A stretch of 64,000 nt of DNA from Paraspadella gotoi (GCA_051294375.1 CM119263.1:25944436-26008435); one strand, 5' to 3'. Numbered from the stretch's first letter, positions 23,750-35,605 are shown. The notes: generated from the sequence alone by a model not told the origin. Numbers and translations: made by a program.

Positions 23750-24000
23750 CAGTTGAAAAAATGATGCTAACTGAAAAAATGATTTATGTTGAAAAAATTA
23801 TGCAAAGTAAAAAATGATGCGAGTTGAAAAAATGATGTGAGTTAAAAAAATTATGATTTACAAGTGTTAGCGCAGCCATTGGTTTGGAATTGTACTATCT
23901 GTTATGATCAGTTAGGATCAAATTGACAGAATTATTGTGATTTATCATTTGATTAGCAGATTATCGCTTACTTATTGTAGACAGATCCGACATCGTTTTA
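23750..24000 (+). mobile_element. minisatellite plus repeat-C right end
   Basis: Six or seven diverged minisatellite units (23750-23865), then the right-end module, with a diverged terminal CAGATCCGAC near 23994. It is a 5'-truncated copy of the composite element. Confidence 0.6.
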
Positions 24001-24059
24001 GTGTGAAAGAAGTGGCTTCTTTTTTTGCGCCGCAGTGTATTATAAAGATTTAATTTTCT

Positions 24060-24240
24060 ATAAATTTAATACATTGGTGCCGGAGGCAAGTCATTCACCT
24101 CCCAACCCAAAGCTGCGGGGTTCTAGCCCGGTGGCCGCCTAGTAGTTAAGAGGGACGGGGCGCCTAACCCGCCTGTAACATGGTGTTACAGCCTGATCCG
24201 AAGCTCAGGGACTGCTTATATTGAACGGTTCTGTCACTAA
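24060..24240 (+). mobile_element. possible SINE-like insertion
   Basis: A GC-rich 170-base island in AT-rich DNA with a B-box-like GGGTTCTAGCCC and, further on, GTGGCCGCCTAGTAGTTAAG, which resembles a tRNA D-arm. The two promoter boxes are not in normal order and spacing, so confidence is low. Confidence 0.3.
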
Positions 24241-24340
24241 CATACAACAATAATTACTGTTTCTTCAATAAGTTGATAAAATTAAATCATGCCTACTGAA
24301 AACATTACAAACTATTAAAAATTTAGAATCCTTGATAAAA

Positions 24341-24676
24341 CTTTATTTTAAATTTTATATTGATTTTTCCTTTTTAAATATTTAAAAATATTCTCTTACA
24401 AATATAATTACTAAAACCATGGTAAGGACCATCAACTGATAATAGTTGTTCTGTTGTTGTTGTGGTTGTTTTTAGTCGGGTCGGCTTATTTGCAGATTCC
24501 GACTCTATAATGCACTTTGTCTTTTTCGTTGTGTATAGATATTAGTGAAAAGTTTAAATGACTTTCAACAACGATTTTTATTTTCAAAGGAAAACGGACA
24601 TGTTTTGGCTTGCATTTTAAGCTTTCATCAGCATTATTTAGGTTTTGAAAGACAGATTTAATTAAGTACAAAAAAG

Positions 24677-24710
<34 letters not shown>

Positions 24711-24908
24711 TATTTCAAACAAAGAGTTGAGTAAAGGATAGTGGTCAGATGTGAAAACAGGCTGAAGGTAACAGGCTTCGTCATCGAGCGATATTCGTAT
24801 CGCTTGTGCAGGAATTCTGCGACCGGTGTTTTTGATTCGTTTCACGCTATTGAGAGAAAAAGAAGACTCGAAGACTCTCTTGAAAGGTCCCCAATTCTAA
24901 AACGACAC
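24341..24908 (+). repeat. left arm of a 570-bp inverted repeat
   Basis: Near-identical reverse complement of 30600-31166. It contains a family A hairpin (24474-24504), a hammerhead-like motif (24590-24636) and a GA run (24676-24711). The 119-codon minus frame here matches the plus frame in the right arm only because the arms are copies. Confidence 0.9.
24590..24636 (-). ncRNA. hammerhead ribozyme motif, core mutated
   Basis: CTGATGA and ATGTC are present, and stem II pairs GCTT with AAGC, but the conserved G of GAAA is replaced (CAAAAC). That G is catalytically essential, so the motif should be inactive. Confidence 0.55.
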
Positions 24909-25239
24909 TAAATTGAATGTTCTGCAAAGAAAAATTCATAAAAATTGAATTCGAAATATAGTATCATAAATGGTAAGAACTTATCTTTGACATTGTTATC
25001 TCAGAAATAACATTTAATAACAAAGTCCGCACAATATGTAAAAGTTAACCGACAGTACCATTGGGACACACTGTAGTTACTACTTCAGAGAGTTAAAAAG
25101 TTGAGAATTTTGACCTTTTTTTCCAATTTTGACACTGAATACAAAAAATTTATGATAACGTTTTATATTTTTTGGTCTAATTTTTTATGAAAAATCTGAA
25201 ACATTAATAAAAATTAAAGAAAATTTATTTTATAAAGGT

Positions 25240-25830
25240 AATACTATAAATATATTGCATGCCATAAATACACGGGCTAAGAAAGTTATTTTAGGTAATA
25301 CTTGGCAGACTGGTAAGTCATTACTAAATGCTTCTTGTGCATGTGTTTCCATACTTGTGTAGTCAGTTGACACATACTGTCATATAGTGTAGGCTGGAAC
25401 CCGAACTCAGTATATTTCTTGTAATGTCTGGTTGTTTGTAATGAAACTTTGCACAGTAGTGATCAACCATAAAACTTTTTTTAAATAATTTTCTAATCAT
25501 GTGATCATATGGAAATACACATAAAAAGAAGTACTGTGGCGCAAAACATTGGATGTACCGATCTTGTTTTGTTTATGTAACAATTTTATTTTAAAAAAGG
25601 AAAATTTTTAAACTTTAGATGTAAGTCTTCATTAGCGCAAAAATTAATAAATCATTTGTGAAAATTTTTGACAAAGTATAAGGTTTGCGTGTGTGAAACG
25701 TGAAGAGGGAGAGAGATAGAGGTTTCCAAAAAAAATAAGAAATAACAGTGGGAGGTTAAAGAAAGGTTAAGAATAAGTACTAAAAAGTGAGGGATATTGA
25801 AAGAAAGATAGTTGAGATAAGTTAATATAT
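25240..25830. repeat. remnants of hairpin-B and hammerhead repeat families
   Basis: 25250-25300 shares the ATAAATACACGGGCTAAGAAAG segment with 49470-49500. 25560-25830 (minus strand) has the CT-rich tract and a decayed hammerhead start (CTAATGA). No coding sequence is supported. Confidence 0.5.
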
Positions 25831-25929
25831 ATTAACAATTTAAGTTTGCAAACATTATCATTTTAAATAATAAATTGTAAAAGTAACAATGAACTACATT
25901 AAAGAAGAAAGTTAGTAAAAAATAAGAGA

Positions 25930-26287
25930 AGAAGAGCTGGCCCCCGCTTCTGGACAAAGGAAAGCAGTGACGATGTGAACGGGTCATTGGCATGTCATAG
26001 GTCATTTGGATCTTGAGTTCCCAGACTTTATGGACCTCGTCATATTAGGGTCGGCAAAGATCCTCTTGGAAAATGCCTCGGATACTTCATCTGACCTGAT
26101 ATGTCTGCCGGCTGCCCTCTTCTTGCCTTAAGACAAGGCGGGCTAAAGTTTGTCCTTGGTTCCTTGGCATGGGAGTGAGACCTTACCCTTCCTCTAACTG
26201 TAGCCGCCTTTTATGTCGGTCGGTGGGTCAGTTGGTAAGGTAAGGTTAAGGTAAAGACCTTAAACGTGCATAAGTATCCTACTTTTC
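25930..26287. other. GC-balanced island of unknown nature
   Basis: Composition differs from its AT-rich surroundings and the patch includes short direct repeats of GGTAAGGTAAGG. No long frame or splice-bounded exon is visible. Confidence 0.3.
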
Positions 26288-26314
26288 ATGATCACCTTAA
26301 AAGGTGATCACATG
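26288..26314. repeat. short near-perfect palindrome
   Basis: Arms ATGATCACCTT and AAGGTGATCACAT around a two-base centre can form a strong hairpin. No function can be assigned. Confidence 0.6.
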
Positions 26315-26574
26315 ACACAGAATTCAATGCAGCATAACTCATGAATACTGAGCCTTAAACTAGATAGTAAAATCCTGATAAATAATGTCTACATTTAAGT
26401 ACAAATCTTGTCTCATACTTAAATATTAAAAATAAAATTATTATTAAAAATGAATTATCAAATTATTTCATACATGAATTATAATTATTATTTATTTAAT
26501 ATAAGCAATGATAGTTATAAATAAGTAAAATAATAAAATTAGGTTAATTTAGATATAAGCAACATTAATCATTA

Positions 26575-26770
26575 AACTTTAAAAGTGTCGGAGCTGAGAG
26601 CCGGAGCGGAGCTGGAGCTGTCTCAAAATTTTTAGTGGAGCTGGAGCTGGAGTCGGAGCTGTAAAAAAATTTAGGATGGAGCCGGAGTTGGAGCTGGAGC
26701 TGAAAATTTTTTTGGCCGGAGCTGGAGTTGGAGCTGGAGCTGGAGAAAAATGGCCAGCTCCACAACCCTG
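26575..26770. repeat. GAGCTG-type tandem/dispersed repeat
   Basis: Imperfect GGAGCTGGAGCTGGAGTCGG units interrupted by AAAATTTTT, ending GGCCAGCTCCACAACCCTGG. Repeats of this type are common in non-autonomous transposon remnants of animals. The Ser/Gln/Leu-rich frames across it are not genes. Confidence 0.7.
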
Positions 26771-27490
26771 GTAGGAGTGTTGGCGCGCCACGAGGTCGCG
26801 TCGGACAGCTCGTATTGCCGCAATGGCGACCCAATGAGTCGTGGGCATCATTGGCAACGATGGCGCTGATAGCCGCGTGGCATTGGGACCTCGATCGCCG
26901 CTGACCATGGCATCTGCCACATTTATTTTGCCCATGAATTGAGTCTGCGTGGAGACGTAGCCGCTTTTTGTCCAAAGTAGCAACTCCGCGTTGACCATGA
27001 TGATGGTGTCTGTCCCACGGCAGTGTCTCGTATTTAGGAGTGTTGGTGACAGTAGCGGCATTCGCGGTTAGGATTGACTTGGTGGCGGTAGAGGCATTTA
27101 CCGTTTTGACTTTTAAAAGTTTCAGTGGAGGCGTTGCTCATCCTTGATTCCCCCAGCCGGGAGGGGCTCTTTAACAAGGCAGCGATCGTGAAGCGTAGGT
27201 GATCCACCTTCCTTGTTGATGATCTGCGTTGCCGGGGATTGTCGTCGTATTCTTTTTGAAAAAATCCTTTTGTCACTGTTGGAATTTCAGGTCGGCCACA
27301 AACGATTGCACAAAATTTTTCTTTTTCGCTTTTGGTTTGGAAACGATGACGTAATAAAAAGTTTTTTCATCATCACACAATCTATATCGCTTTCCCATTT
27401 TTCATAAAGGTTAAGCTTGTTGAAAAGTTTTATTTCAAATTGTAAGCGCCATTGTCGAAAACCATGTGCTCTAGGCCGGCTCATCTTGAT
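26770..27490 (-). other. coding-like GC-rich island, possibly decayed
   Basis: Minus-strand frames of 80-160 codons overlap here, one containing ECRYCHQH-like Cys/His spacing. They are broken into several frames and lack splice or start context. This may be a decayed mobile-element gene inside the inverted-arm structure. No domain can be named. Confidence 0.25.
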
Positions 27491-27734
27491 GATTTAAAAT
27501 TCCATCGTGAAGATTGTCTTCTTTGGTGACAAGCGACACCGAGGCCTTAAACAGTTCCATTTTGTATCAGATTCAGAAGGGATTTTAATCTTTGGCGTGT
27601 TCTCGTCGGGCTCACCAGTTATGTAGAGGCACATAATACACATTTATTGACAGTTAGATAATAGGAACAGAGAGACATTCAAGGTACATGATTTGAGCTG
27701 AGACTAAACAGAGAGAGCGAGGCACTGATCAAGT

Positions 27735-27770
<36 letters not shown>

Positions 27771-27849
27771 TAACCTGCTTCCCTCGCAATGGCTAAACAT
27801 AGTGGCCAACTCGGGTTGACCCCGTGGTGACGAACCTTCGTCGCCACAA

Positions 27850-28987
27850 TATTTTGTTTTCTCTTTCTCTCTTTTGCTTTCTCTTTTTCTTTCTCTACTT
27901 CTTCTATTCCCCATTATTTTTGTAGTTTCTTAAACGCTTGTTTTCTGTTGTTAGTCTTTCATAAACTATGACCAATGCAATGGTCATTGACCATAAATAT
28001 AAATATGAATTTTAATTTATTGATAGACTGTTGATTTATCGATTGATCAAAATATTTATTGATTAATAAATATATTTTTCATTTTAATTAAAAAGTATAT
28101 CATCATTATTATTTTTTATATGTCTTTTTAAGATTCGTTCCTTCTATTATTAATTTTTAAATTTTTTAAAAGAATTTTTTATTTGGTTTTTTATTCATTT
28201 TTTTCATTCATTCGGTTTTATTTCATTTGCTTCTTTGTAATTTTAAAGAGGGAAAGAAAAGAGAGAAAAAGTAAAATAAGAGGGATTATTTATTTTTAGC
28301 TAAATTGAATATATATTACATAAGGGAAAAAGGGTAAAAGCAAAGGGCGAAAAAAGGAGAAAAAAGAAAGGGGGAAAGAAAAAGGGGAAAAGTGAGAAAG
28401 AAAAAAGAAAGGAACAGGAGGAGATAAATAAAGGGGAAGAACGAATAAGAGAGAGATGAGGATAGAAAAAAAAGGAGAAAATAACAAAGGAAAAAAGCCG
28501 GGAAAAATTGGAGAAGAGAGAGAGGGGTAAAAATATGGTGAGAATAAGAGAGAACAGAAAAAAAATAGTTTTTTTTTTTAAATTTAAAGATTTCATACCA
28601 AAAATATTAAAAATCACATTTGAAATTAACCGAATTTAATCGTTAAAATGAATATATTAACGGTTAAGTTAAAATTATTTTTAACCGTTAATAACCGTTA
28701 ACAGTTAACGGTTAACGGAACACTAATGATGAGCCGGGTTTTCCGTCTCTTGCTCAAAATTCTGAGAGTATCTATAACGCATGTAGGATCGAGTCTTTAA
28801 GGATCAAAATCTAGAGATAAGCAGAAACAAGCATCGGTGATGAATCAATAAATAAAGACCTCTCAGGTAAGCTCGGCTTTGCCACTATTCAAATAATATA
28901 AAAACTGTATAATAAACTTTTACAAAAGGTAAAAAAGATCGACGGATTACGACAAGAGTACTTTATAAAATCTGAGCGTCCCGCTCA
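27850..28987. repeat. direct repeat, copy 1
   Basis: Matches 29330-30599 at very high identity. It starts at the ATTTTGTTTTCTC segment, includes a GAAAAAGG-rich tract and a TTAACGGTTA-type inverted-repeat region (28620-28720), and stops at the N gap. The Phe/Ser/Leu-rich minus frames are low-complexity artefacts. A GA microsatellite lies just upstream at 27738-27766. Confidence 0.9.
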
Positions 28988-29012
28988 NNNNNNNNNNNNN
29001 NNNNNNNNNNNN
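28988..29012. other. assembly gap (25 N)
   Basis: The gap begins exactly where the second copy of this repeat continues into the inverted arm at 30600. Confidence 0.99.
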
Positions 29013-29099
29013 GTTCCGATAACCGTTAATTTTTTAGGAAATTCGCTTAAACCGTTAAAACTAACATTTTTAACGGTTAACCGTTAAGATCGGTTATTT

Positions 29100-29290
29100 T
29101 TATAATTCAACTTTAAATTTAAAATATTAAGATTTAAAACAAAAAAAAGTATTAATGGTATTTTCTCTTTAACTCTGGCTCTTGAATGCGCTGATAAAGA
29201 CTTGAAACAGAGCCGAAATATGTCTATTTTTTATGTCAAATAAAATTGTTGTTGTAACAAAACAAATATTTTTGCTAATCTCATAACACA
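29100..29290 (+). mobile_element. hammerhead-family repeat remnant
   Basis: Contains CTGATAA in place of CTGATGA, a weak stem II, GAAATATGTC and the downstream AAAATTGTTGTTG segment. The invariant G of the core is lost, so no cleavage is expected. Confidence 0.45.
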
Positions 29291-29329
29291 ACGAAACGAA
29301 AGGATACCATCAAATTCTAATTCTATATT

Positions 29330-30599
29330 TTGTTTTCTCTTTCTCTCTTTTGCTTTCTCTTTTTCTTTCTCTACTTCTTCTATTCCCCATTATTTTTGTA
29401 GTTTCTTAAACGCTTGTTTTCTGTTGTAGTCTTTCATAAACTATGACCAATGCAATGGTCATTTGACCATAAATATAAATATGAATTTTAATTTATTGAT
29501 AGACTGTTGATTTATCGATTGATCAAAATATTATTGATTAATAAATATATTTTTCATTTTAATTAAAAAGTATATCATCATTATTATTTTTTATATGTCT
29601 TTTTAAGATTCGTTCCTTCTATTATTAATTTTTAAATTTTTTAAAAGAATTTTTTATTTGGTTTTTTATTCATTTTTTTCATTCATTCGGTTTTATTTCA
29701 TTTGCTTCTTTGTTAATTTAAAGAGGGAAAGGGAAAAAGAGAGAAAAAGTAAAATAAGAGGGATTATTTATTTTTAGCTAAATTGAATAAAAGCATAAGG
29801 AAAAAGGTAAAAGCAAAGGGCGAAAAAAGAGAAAAAAGAAAGGGGGAAAGAAAAAGGGGAAAGTGAGAAAAGAAAAAGAAAGGAACAGGAGGAGATAAAT
29901 AAAGGGGAAGAACGAATAAGAGAGAGATGAGGATAGAAAAAAAAGGAGAAAATAACAAAGGAAAAAAGCCGGGAAAAATTGGAGAAGAGAGAGAGGGGTA
30001 AAAATATGGTGAGAATAAGAGAGAACAGAAAAAAAATAGTTTTTTTTTTTTAAATTTAAAGATTTCATACCAAAAATAAAAAAATCACATTTGAAATTAA
30101 CCGAATTTAATCGTTAAAATGAATATATTAACGGTTAAGTTAAAATTATTTTTAACCGTTAATAACCGTTAACAGTTAACGGTTAACGGAACACTAATGA
30201 TGAGGCGGGTTTTCCGTCTCTTGCTCAAAATTCTGAGAGTATCTATAACGCATGTAGGATCGAGTCTTTAAGGATCAAATCTAGAGATAAGCAGAAACAA
30301 GCATCGGTGATGAATCAATAAATAAAGACCTCTCAGGTAAGCTCGGCTTTGCCACTATTCAAATAACATAAAACTGTAATAATAAATCTAAACCAAACCA
30401 TAAACCCCGACGATGGCTAATTAATATTAATGCGATCTGTAACGAATGGAATCATTATTTAACAAAGCATTGAAATAACAATGAACTTATTGTTTGTAAA
30501 CAAATATTAATTGTTTATATTTTTTAAAGACTTTTACAAAAGGTAAATAAGATCGACGGATTACGAAAGATACTTTATAAAATCTGAGCGTCCCGCTCA
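29330..30599. repeat. direct repeat, copy 2
   Basis: Second copy of 27850-28987 with about 160 extra bases near 30370-30530. It runs directly into the right inverted arm. The last bases include a hairpin, TGAGCGTCCCGCTCA. Confidence 0.9.
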
Positions 30600-31166
30600 G
30601 TGTCGTTTTAGAATTGGGGCCTTTCAAGAGAGTCTTCGAGTCTTCTTTTTCTCTCTCAATAGCGTGAAACGAATCAAAAACACCGGTCGCAGAATTCCTG
30701 CACAAGCGATACGAATATCGCTCGATGACGAAGCCTGTTACCTTCAGCCTGTTTTCACCTCTGACCACTATCCTTTACTCAACTCTTTGTTTGAAAATAT
30801 TTTCTCTCTCTCTCTCTCTCTCTCTCTCCTCCTTTTTTTGTACTTAATTAAATCTGTCTTTCAAAACCTAAATAATGCTGATGAAAGCTTAAAATGCAAG
30901 CCAAAACATGTCCGTTTCCTTTGAAAAATAAAAATCGTTGTTGAAAGTCATTTAAACTTTTCACTAATATCTATACACAACGAAAAGACAAAGTGCATTA
31001 TAGAGTCGGAATCTGCAAATAAGCCGACCCGACTAAAAACAACCACAACAACAACAGAACAACTATTATCAGTTGATGGTCCTTACCATGGTTTTAGTAA
31101 TTATATTTGTAAGAGAATATTTTTAAATATTTAAAAAGGAAAATCAATATAAAATTTAAAATAAAG
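30600..31166 (-). repeat. right arm of the 570-bp inverted repeat
   Basis: Reverse complement of 24341-24908. Includes a CT run at 30801-30830, a hammerhead-like motif (30873-30917, plus strand) with the GAAA guanine changed to A, and a family A hairpin at 31004-31034. Confidence 0.9.
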
Positions 31167-32150
31167 TCTAAGAAGAAGATTATATGCAATAGTTGTAATG
31201 TTTATTGAGGAAAAGTCCCTGGCCGGAATAGTATTAGAAAAGAAGGAAGTTAGTAGAACTCGAGAAACGCGGAGAGTGGACTAAAAAGGGACGGATCCTC
31301 GGGAGAGGGAGGGAAGAGGAGGATGAGGATCGAGTGCCCTCCTCTTGGAAAAAGATGTCACACTGTGACCTCGAATGTCACTGAGTGGCATCGTGTGGAA
31401 CTAAGGCTGGGGAAGGAATAACAATCCTAACTGAGACTCTTGGGAAGGAGAGCTCTTTGACTGGACATTACAGAGGCACATTGACTGGGGGTGGTAATCT
31501 ATAGGTAAATCGTGATAATAAGGAATACGTAATGCTGATGACATTGAAAAAAGTTAAAAAAAATAAAAGAAATTCATATATCATCATCTGTAAAAAAAAA
31601 AAATCTCTAAATACTAAGTAAATGAAACTTGTGAATAAGCTGATGTGAAAAATATTTACAGATAATTTAAAGGAATTGTTTTTGAGTAATGGAATCAACA
31701 GTGAGGCGAAAAATATGATGGGAATATAAAAAAAAGTATAAAAATGAAATAACATCCATTATTCATCAGCTCTAGGAAATAAATGTAAATGTCAGTATAA
31801 CAAAAACTCAATAAAGGCTGATGTAAAAAAATTAACTAAATATTGAAAGAATCACTGTAGAAAAAATGGCATCATCAGTAGCCGCAAAATACATGATAAA
31901 AATTTTAAAATAATAATGTGGATGTTATGGAAAAAAAAAAATACAAGAACGTCCATTAATTATCAGCCAATTTAGAAAAAACAGTAATGATCATACTTAT
32001 AAAAGCTGTTGTGAATTCAAGCAAATATAATCATCAGCGGTAAAAAGCAAAACACGGAATGAATAATAAAAATTAAAAAAAATAAGCTACTATAATTTTT
32101 TTTATTCTTTTTCTTTTTTTTTTTGTCTAGGGTTGTAGGGCAGAGAGGTT
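31167..32150. other. noncoding DNA with a diverged tandem repeat
   Basis: From about 31530 to 32090, blocks beginning GCTGATG/GCTGTTG recur about every 180 bases with shared order of motifs (TGAAAGAAT-like, CATCATCAG, CATGATAAA, CATTATTCATCAGC). Frames across it are low-complexity. Confidence 0.4.
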
Positions 32151-33660
32151 TGAATAACTATAAGCTATTCCGGCGCACAAAAGCTAATGTGTAGCAAAGG
32201 CACTCCACCTTTATGCGGCAGTTTTTTGTTAGTGGAGGCAAAACATTATCAATACAGTGCAATGGGGACACAAAGTTTCAAACCAGAACTGATTTGGGGC
32301 ATTCAGAGGGGGATCTTTGTCTTGTGAAGCAGACTGGTGGCCTCGCGGATGATGGCAGATGGAAGGAGAAAGTCCAAGGCAAATTATTTCCATTAACAAC
32401 AAAAACAATTACAAAACAAAAAGCTATTGCTCGTCAAGAAAGCTAAAGGAAATAAGATAAGAATGAAACTTCATCTAAACCCAGAAAGGTGGTAGCAGCA
32501 TTGCCAAAACTTAGAGCAGACCGTAAAAGGCAAACTTGTCATCATCCTCAAGGATGAGAATTCCATCTCAATTTCATATTAAGTTACAGGCTTGAATTTC
32601 ACTTTTCAGGCAAAATGATGATTCTTAGAGAACTATTCATAGAGATTTAATGAAGAATGGGGCATTTTCTCCTCATAGGGTAAATGTTGAATCAAATTTC
32701 AAAAATAGAAATCTGAGTTCATGAGCTTAATGACTCATTCAATGTATCATGAAAAGGTGAGGGGCTTTTTGCTCCTCATGAATCAAATTTGAATGTAGCT
32801 TACCAAAATCTGTGTTTGGCGTGTCTTTAATGAACAGAAAAAGTGAATGTGTGCACTGTTGGAGAACGTCTCGCGGTCTCGTAATGTCACGAAGTGCAGA
32901 TTTCAGGGGCCCATCTGACCCTACATTTGTCTGGAAAAAACAATTGCTGAAGTGTGCCTTATGTTCTATTCTATTTTGATGAGGAGGAGCAATGAAACGG
33001 ACCATTTTCTTTCCAGGGGTTTGGTTTCCAGAGGCAATCACCTGGTCCTCTCCAGTGGTACCGATTGCAAAGGGCTTGCTCTGGCTCCTCTATTGTTGCC
33101 TGATTGTGAATGCCTGACAGACGATAATTCCCAAGTGAAACTAATTCTTGAGAGCCCTCCACATCTTCTCACTTTTACAATTGTTGCAAACTCCCGGTGG
33201 GCATAGATGTAGACTCATCAATTTCTTATCATTTTATTAACAACATAATTCATTGTTTTTGCTTTGATCATAAGCATCTCATCAATTTGCTTGTAGCTGT
33301 GATGCTAAGCCTGGGCTATCGTCCTGCACTGGCCAAGAATTTTGCTAAACAGTGCACTGCCTAACTTCTGTTGCAGGTTGGTCAAGATATTGCTTGGTTT
33401 CTTTGGCCCCATCAATAAGGCTAAGAGGAAAATGTTTAAGTTAGCATTGTTGAAAGGATGGGATTTTTGTGGTTTGAGATGTCCTGTCTATAAACCTTAT
33501 ATCCCTTTGTAGCACAAGGTTTTGCGTGGTGCTCTTGAAATTCTTTCAGTGGTTTGTCACACTTTGCTGAAGTGTTCAACCTTTTCTTTTCTTCTTTTAA
33601 GCTTAACCTGCTTTTCATATCATGTCTATGTAGGCTCATTTCTAGTAGTTTGGAATCCCT
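32150..33660. other. composition-shifted segment, possibly an old insertion
   Basis: Base composition is more balanced than either flank. Frames of 60-100 codons occur on both strands (e.g. 32213-32446 +, 32739-33041 -, 32952-33206 +), but none has splice, start or domain support. The uniform, slightly GC-richer texture suggests a decayed insertion or an exon-poor gene part. Confidence 0.3.
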
Positions 33661-33934
33661 TGATCTTTTGTTTTTCTGGAAAGGCTTTATTAGGGGTTTA
33701 GTCTGCGTCTAAAAACCAAATTCTGTCTCCACATTTGCTATTTTGGGACTTTATCATATTTACATTTGGCTGTTGGTAGCCTGGGTTCGTTGTCATATTA
33801 TCAGCTTTAAATTCCTGGTTGCAGGCGATTTTACTATGGATTGATCATCATAAGGACAGATTGAGTGAGTTTTGAAAAGAAGTTGTTGAAACTCATTTAA
33901 AATTTAAACCCATAATGATAATTACTCGAATAAT

Positions 33935-34560
33935 CATAAATGGATGAATAAACTGAGAAAAAATTTTGTGGGTGGGTAGGAAAGTGTGTGATTGAGCCGG
34001 ACATTAAGTTTCGATGGAATCGATGAGTGAAAATGAGTTTACTTGGAAAAAAAACAAAGTAAAGTTGCCTTGAACTGCCTTGAACTTATTTATGCTTACT
34101 CTTAAATGCTTTAATTAAATAATTAATTAATAATTAATCAAAAAAGTGATGCAAGTTAAAAAAATGATGCAAGTTGAAAAATTGATGCAAATTGAAAAAA
34201 ATTATGCCAGTTGAAAAAATGATGCCAGTTGGAAAAATGATGTAAGTTTAGAAAATTATGTGAGTTAAAAAAAATTTGCGAGTTTAAAAAATGATGCGAG
34301 TTTAAAAAATTGTACAAAGTGAAAAAAAATGTCGCAAGTTGAAAAAAAAATAATAGTTAAAAAAATTATTTATACCAGATTTGTAATTATTTCTACCATA
34401 GTAACAGTTCAAAAGATTTACATGTAATGGCGCAGCCACGGGTTATGTATGGTACGATCTGTTATGAACTGTTAGGATCACAAATTGAAAGAATTATCGT
34501 GATTTATCATCTGATTAGCTGATTACCGCTTAATTATCTTAGGCAGATCCGACATTGTTT
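33935..34560 (+). mobile_element. composite hairpin/minisatellite element, short copy
   Basis: Shows the middle-to-right part of the element: GGAAAGTGTGTGATTGAG segment, TTAATTAATTAA-like spacer, about 12 minisatellite units (34143-34360), then the right-end module closing with GGCAGATCCGAC near 34553. The left hairpin is missing. Confidence 0.65.
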
Positions 34561-34691
34561 TTTACTTTATACTACTTTTTGGACCCATTCTATTAACTTA
34601 GGAGACAAATATTCTGCCGGACACTTTTAAATTTTATTTAAATTATGGGATATATTTCTACTTTGTCGATTTTCGACGAACCTTTCTTTTT

Positions 34692-35234
34692 TTGATACTA
34701 CGTGACATTAATCAAATGGTTTGTTTTCCATTTACTTACAAGGAATACAACAAGAAAAAGCGTATTATATTGCGATATCTTTTTTATTTTTCTTGTTTGA
34801 CCCTGTTTCACATTGCCCAGATCATTTCAATCGTATTTGCTTTGTTACAACAGTATGAATTGATTCTACATGAAAAGACTTTAGAAAAATCTCACTTTTA
34901 CTTGAGTGGATTTTATGAATTAGCCATTATAGCAATGGGAATTAGACATGCAGTTCGCATTCTCCATGAACTTAAAAACCGAAATTCACAGCTCAAAAAA
35001 CAGTCATCTCCTTTGATTAAATTGACAATCGGAGTGACAGCTGTTCTAACCTTTCACACGCTCTTTGGAATGTCACTCCGTATTTGTGAAATCAAAACTG
35101 ATGGTTGGATTCATTTTGTTTTCCCTATGATTAGATTTGTTATTGATACTCTCTTTGGGCTATCAACCATGATTATTTATATAATTTCATTTCCAAAATT
35201 ACAGAGATTTAAGAAAAAGCAGCATTTCGCTTGA
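34692..35234 (+). CDS. 7TM-type receptor, C-terminal exon
   Basis: One open frame of 180 codons to a TGA. Hydrophobic segments occur around residues 29-52, 70-88, 106-128 and 138-167, giving four membrane helices before a short basic tail (RFKKKQ). The first residues LILR match the start of the exon at 7596, but the AG acceptor expected just before is absent. The T-run meets the TTG directly, so either three bases are missing or the first usable residue is the ATG at about 34716. It looks like the last exon of a serpentine receptor lacking its first helices. A partial copy lies at 43602-43838. Confidence 0.6.
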   Translation: MILRDINQMVCFPFTYKEYNKKKRIILRYLFYFSCLTLFHIAQIISIVFALLQQYELILHEKTLEKSHFYLSGFYELAIIAMGIRHAVRILHELKNRNSQLKKQSSPLIKLTIGVTAVLTFHTLFGMSLRICEIKTDGWIHFVFPMIRFVIDTLFGLSTMIIYIISFPKLQRFKKKQHFA

Positions 35235-35261
35235 ATTGTCAATAAGAGAGAAAAAAAATGA

Positions 35262-35271
35262 AATAAATAAA
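35262..35271 (+). promoter_or_regulatory. overlapping AATAAA polyadenylation signals
   Basis: Two AATAAA hexamers begin 28 and 32 bases after the receptor stop codon. A similar pattern follows the copy at 43838. Confidence 0.45.
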
Positions 35272-35535
35272 ATAGTGGAATAAATTATCTTATTAAAGTT
35301 TAATAATATTTAATATTCTCTTTTATATTTTAAATGTAACTTCCTTTTTTCACAAAAGTATTATTCGTTTTTAAATAGTTGACACAAATCACAAGCTTCA
35401 CACCAATTTCTTGAGAAAAAAAGATTGAAATTGAAGAGACCCACAAAATCATATAAACTTTGACTCAGATCACCCATATTATATTGTAATAACTTATTAT
35501 CACAATTTACAATTTATTTCTCACGGCAACCTTAC

Positions 35536-35605
35536 TTGTTTCTCCGGAGACTAAGCAATCTTAGCCGCCGAAATCCGCAGTATTCCTTGGGTAAGTCGGT
35601 ACGTA
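35536..35605 (-). pseudogene. partial copy of LRR receptor exon 4
   Basis: Keeps the 3' part of the exon at 44126-44239 (EYCGFRRLR, then LSLRRNK at the GTAAGG donor). The first half is replaced by unrelated sequence and no acceptor is visible. Confidence 0.65.

Noticed and set aside
26288-26314. Palindrome as a bacterial-type terminator or operator
   Set aside because: The context is eukaryotic, with no gene end or regulator nearby. It is recorded only as a short inverted repeat.
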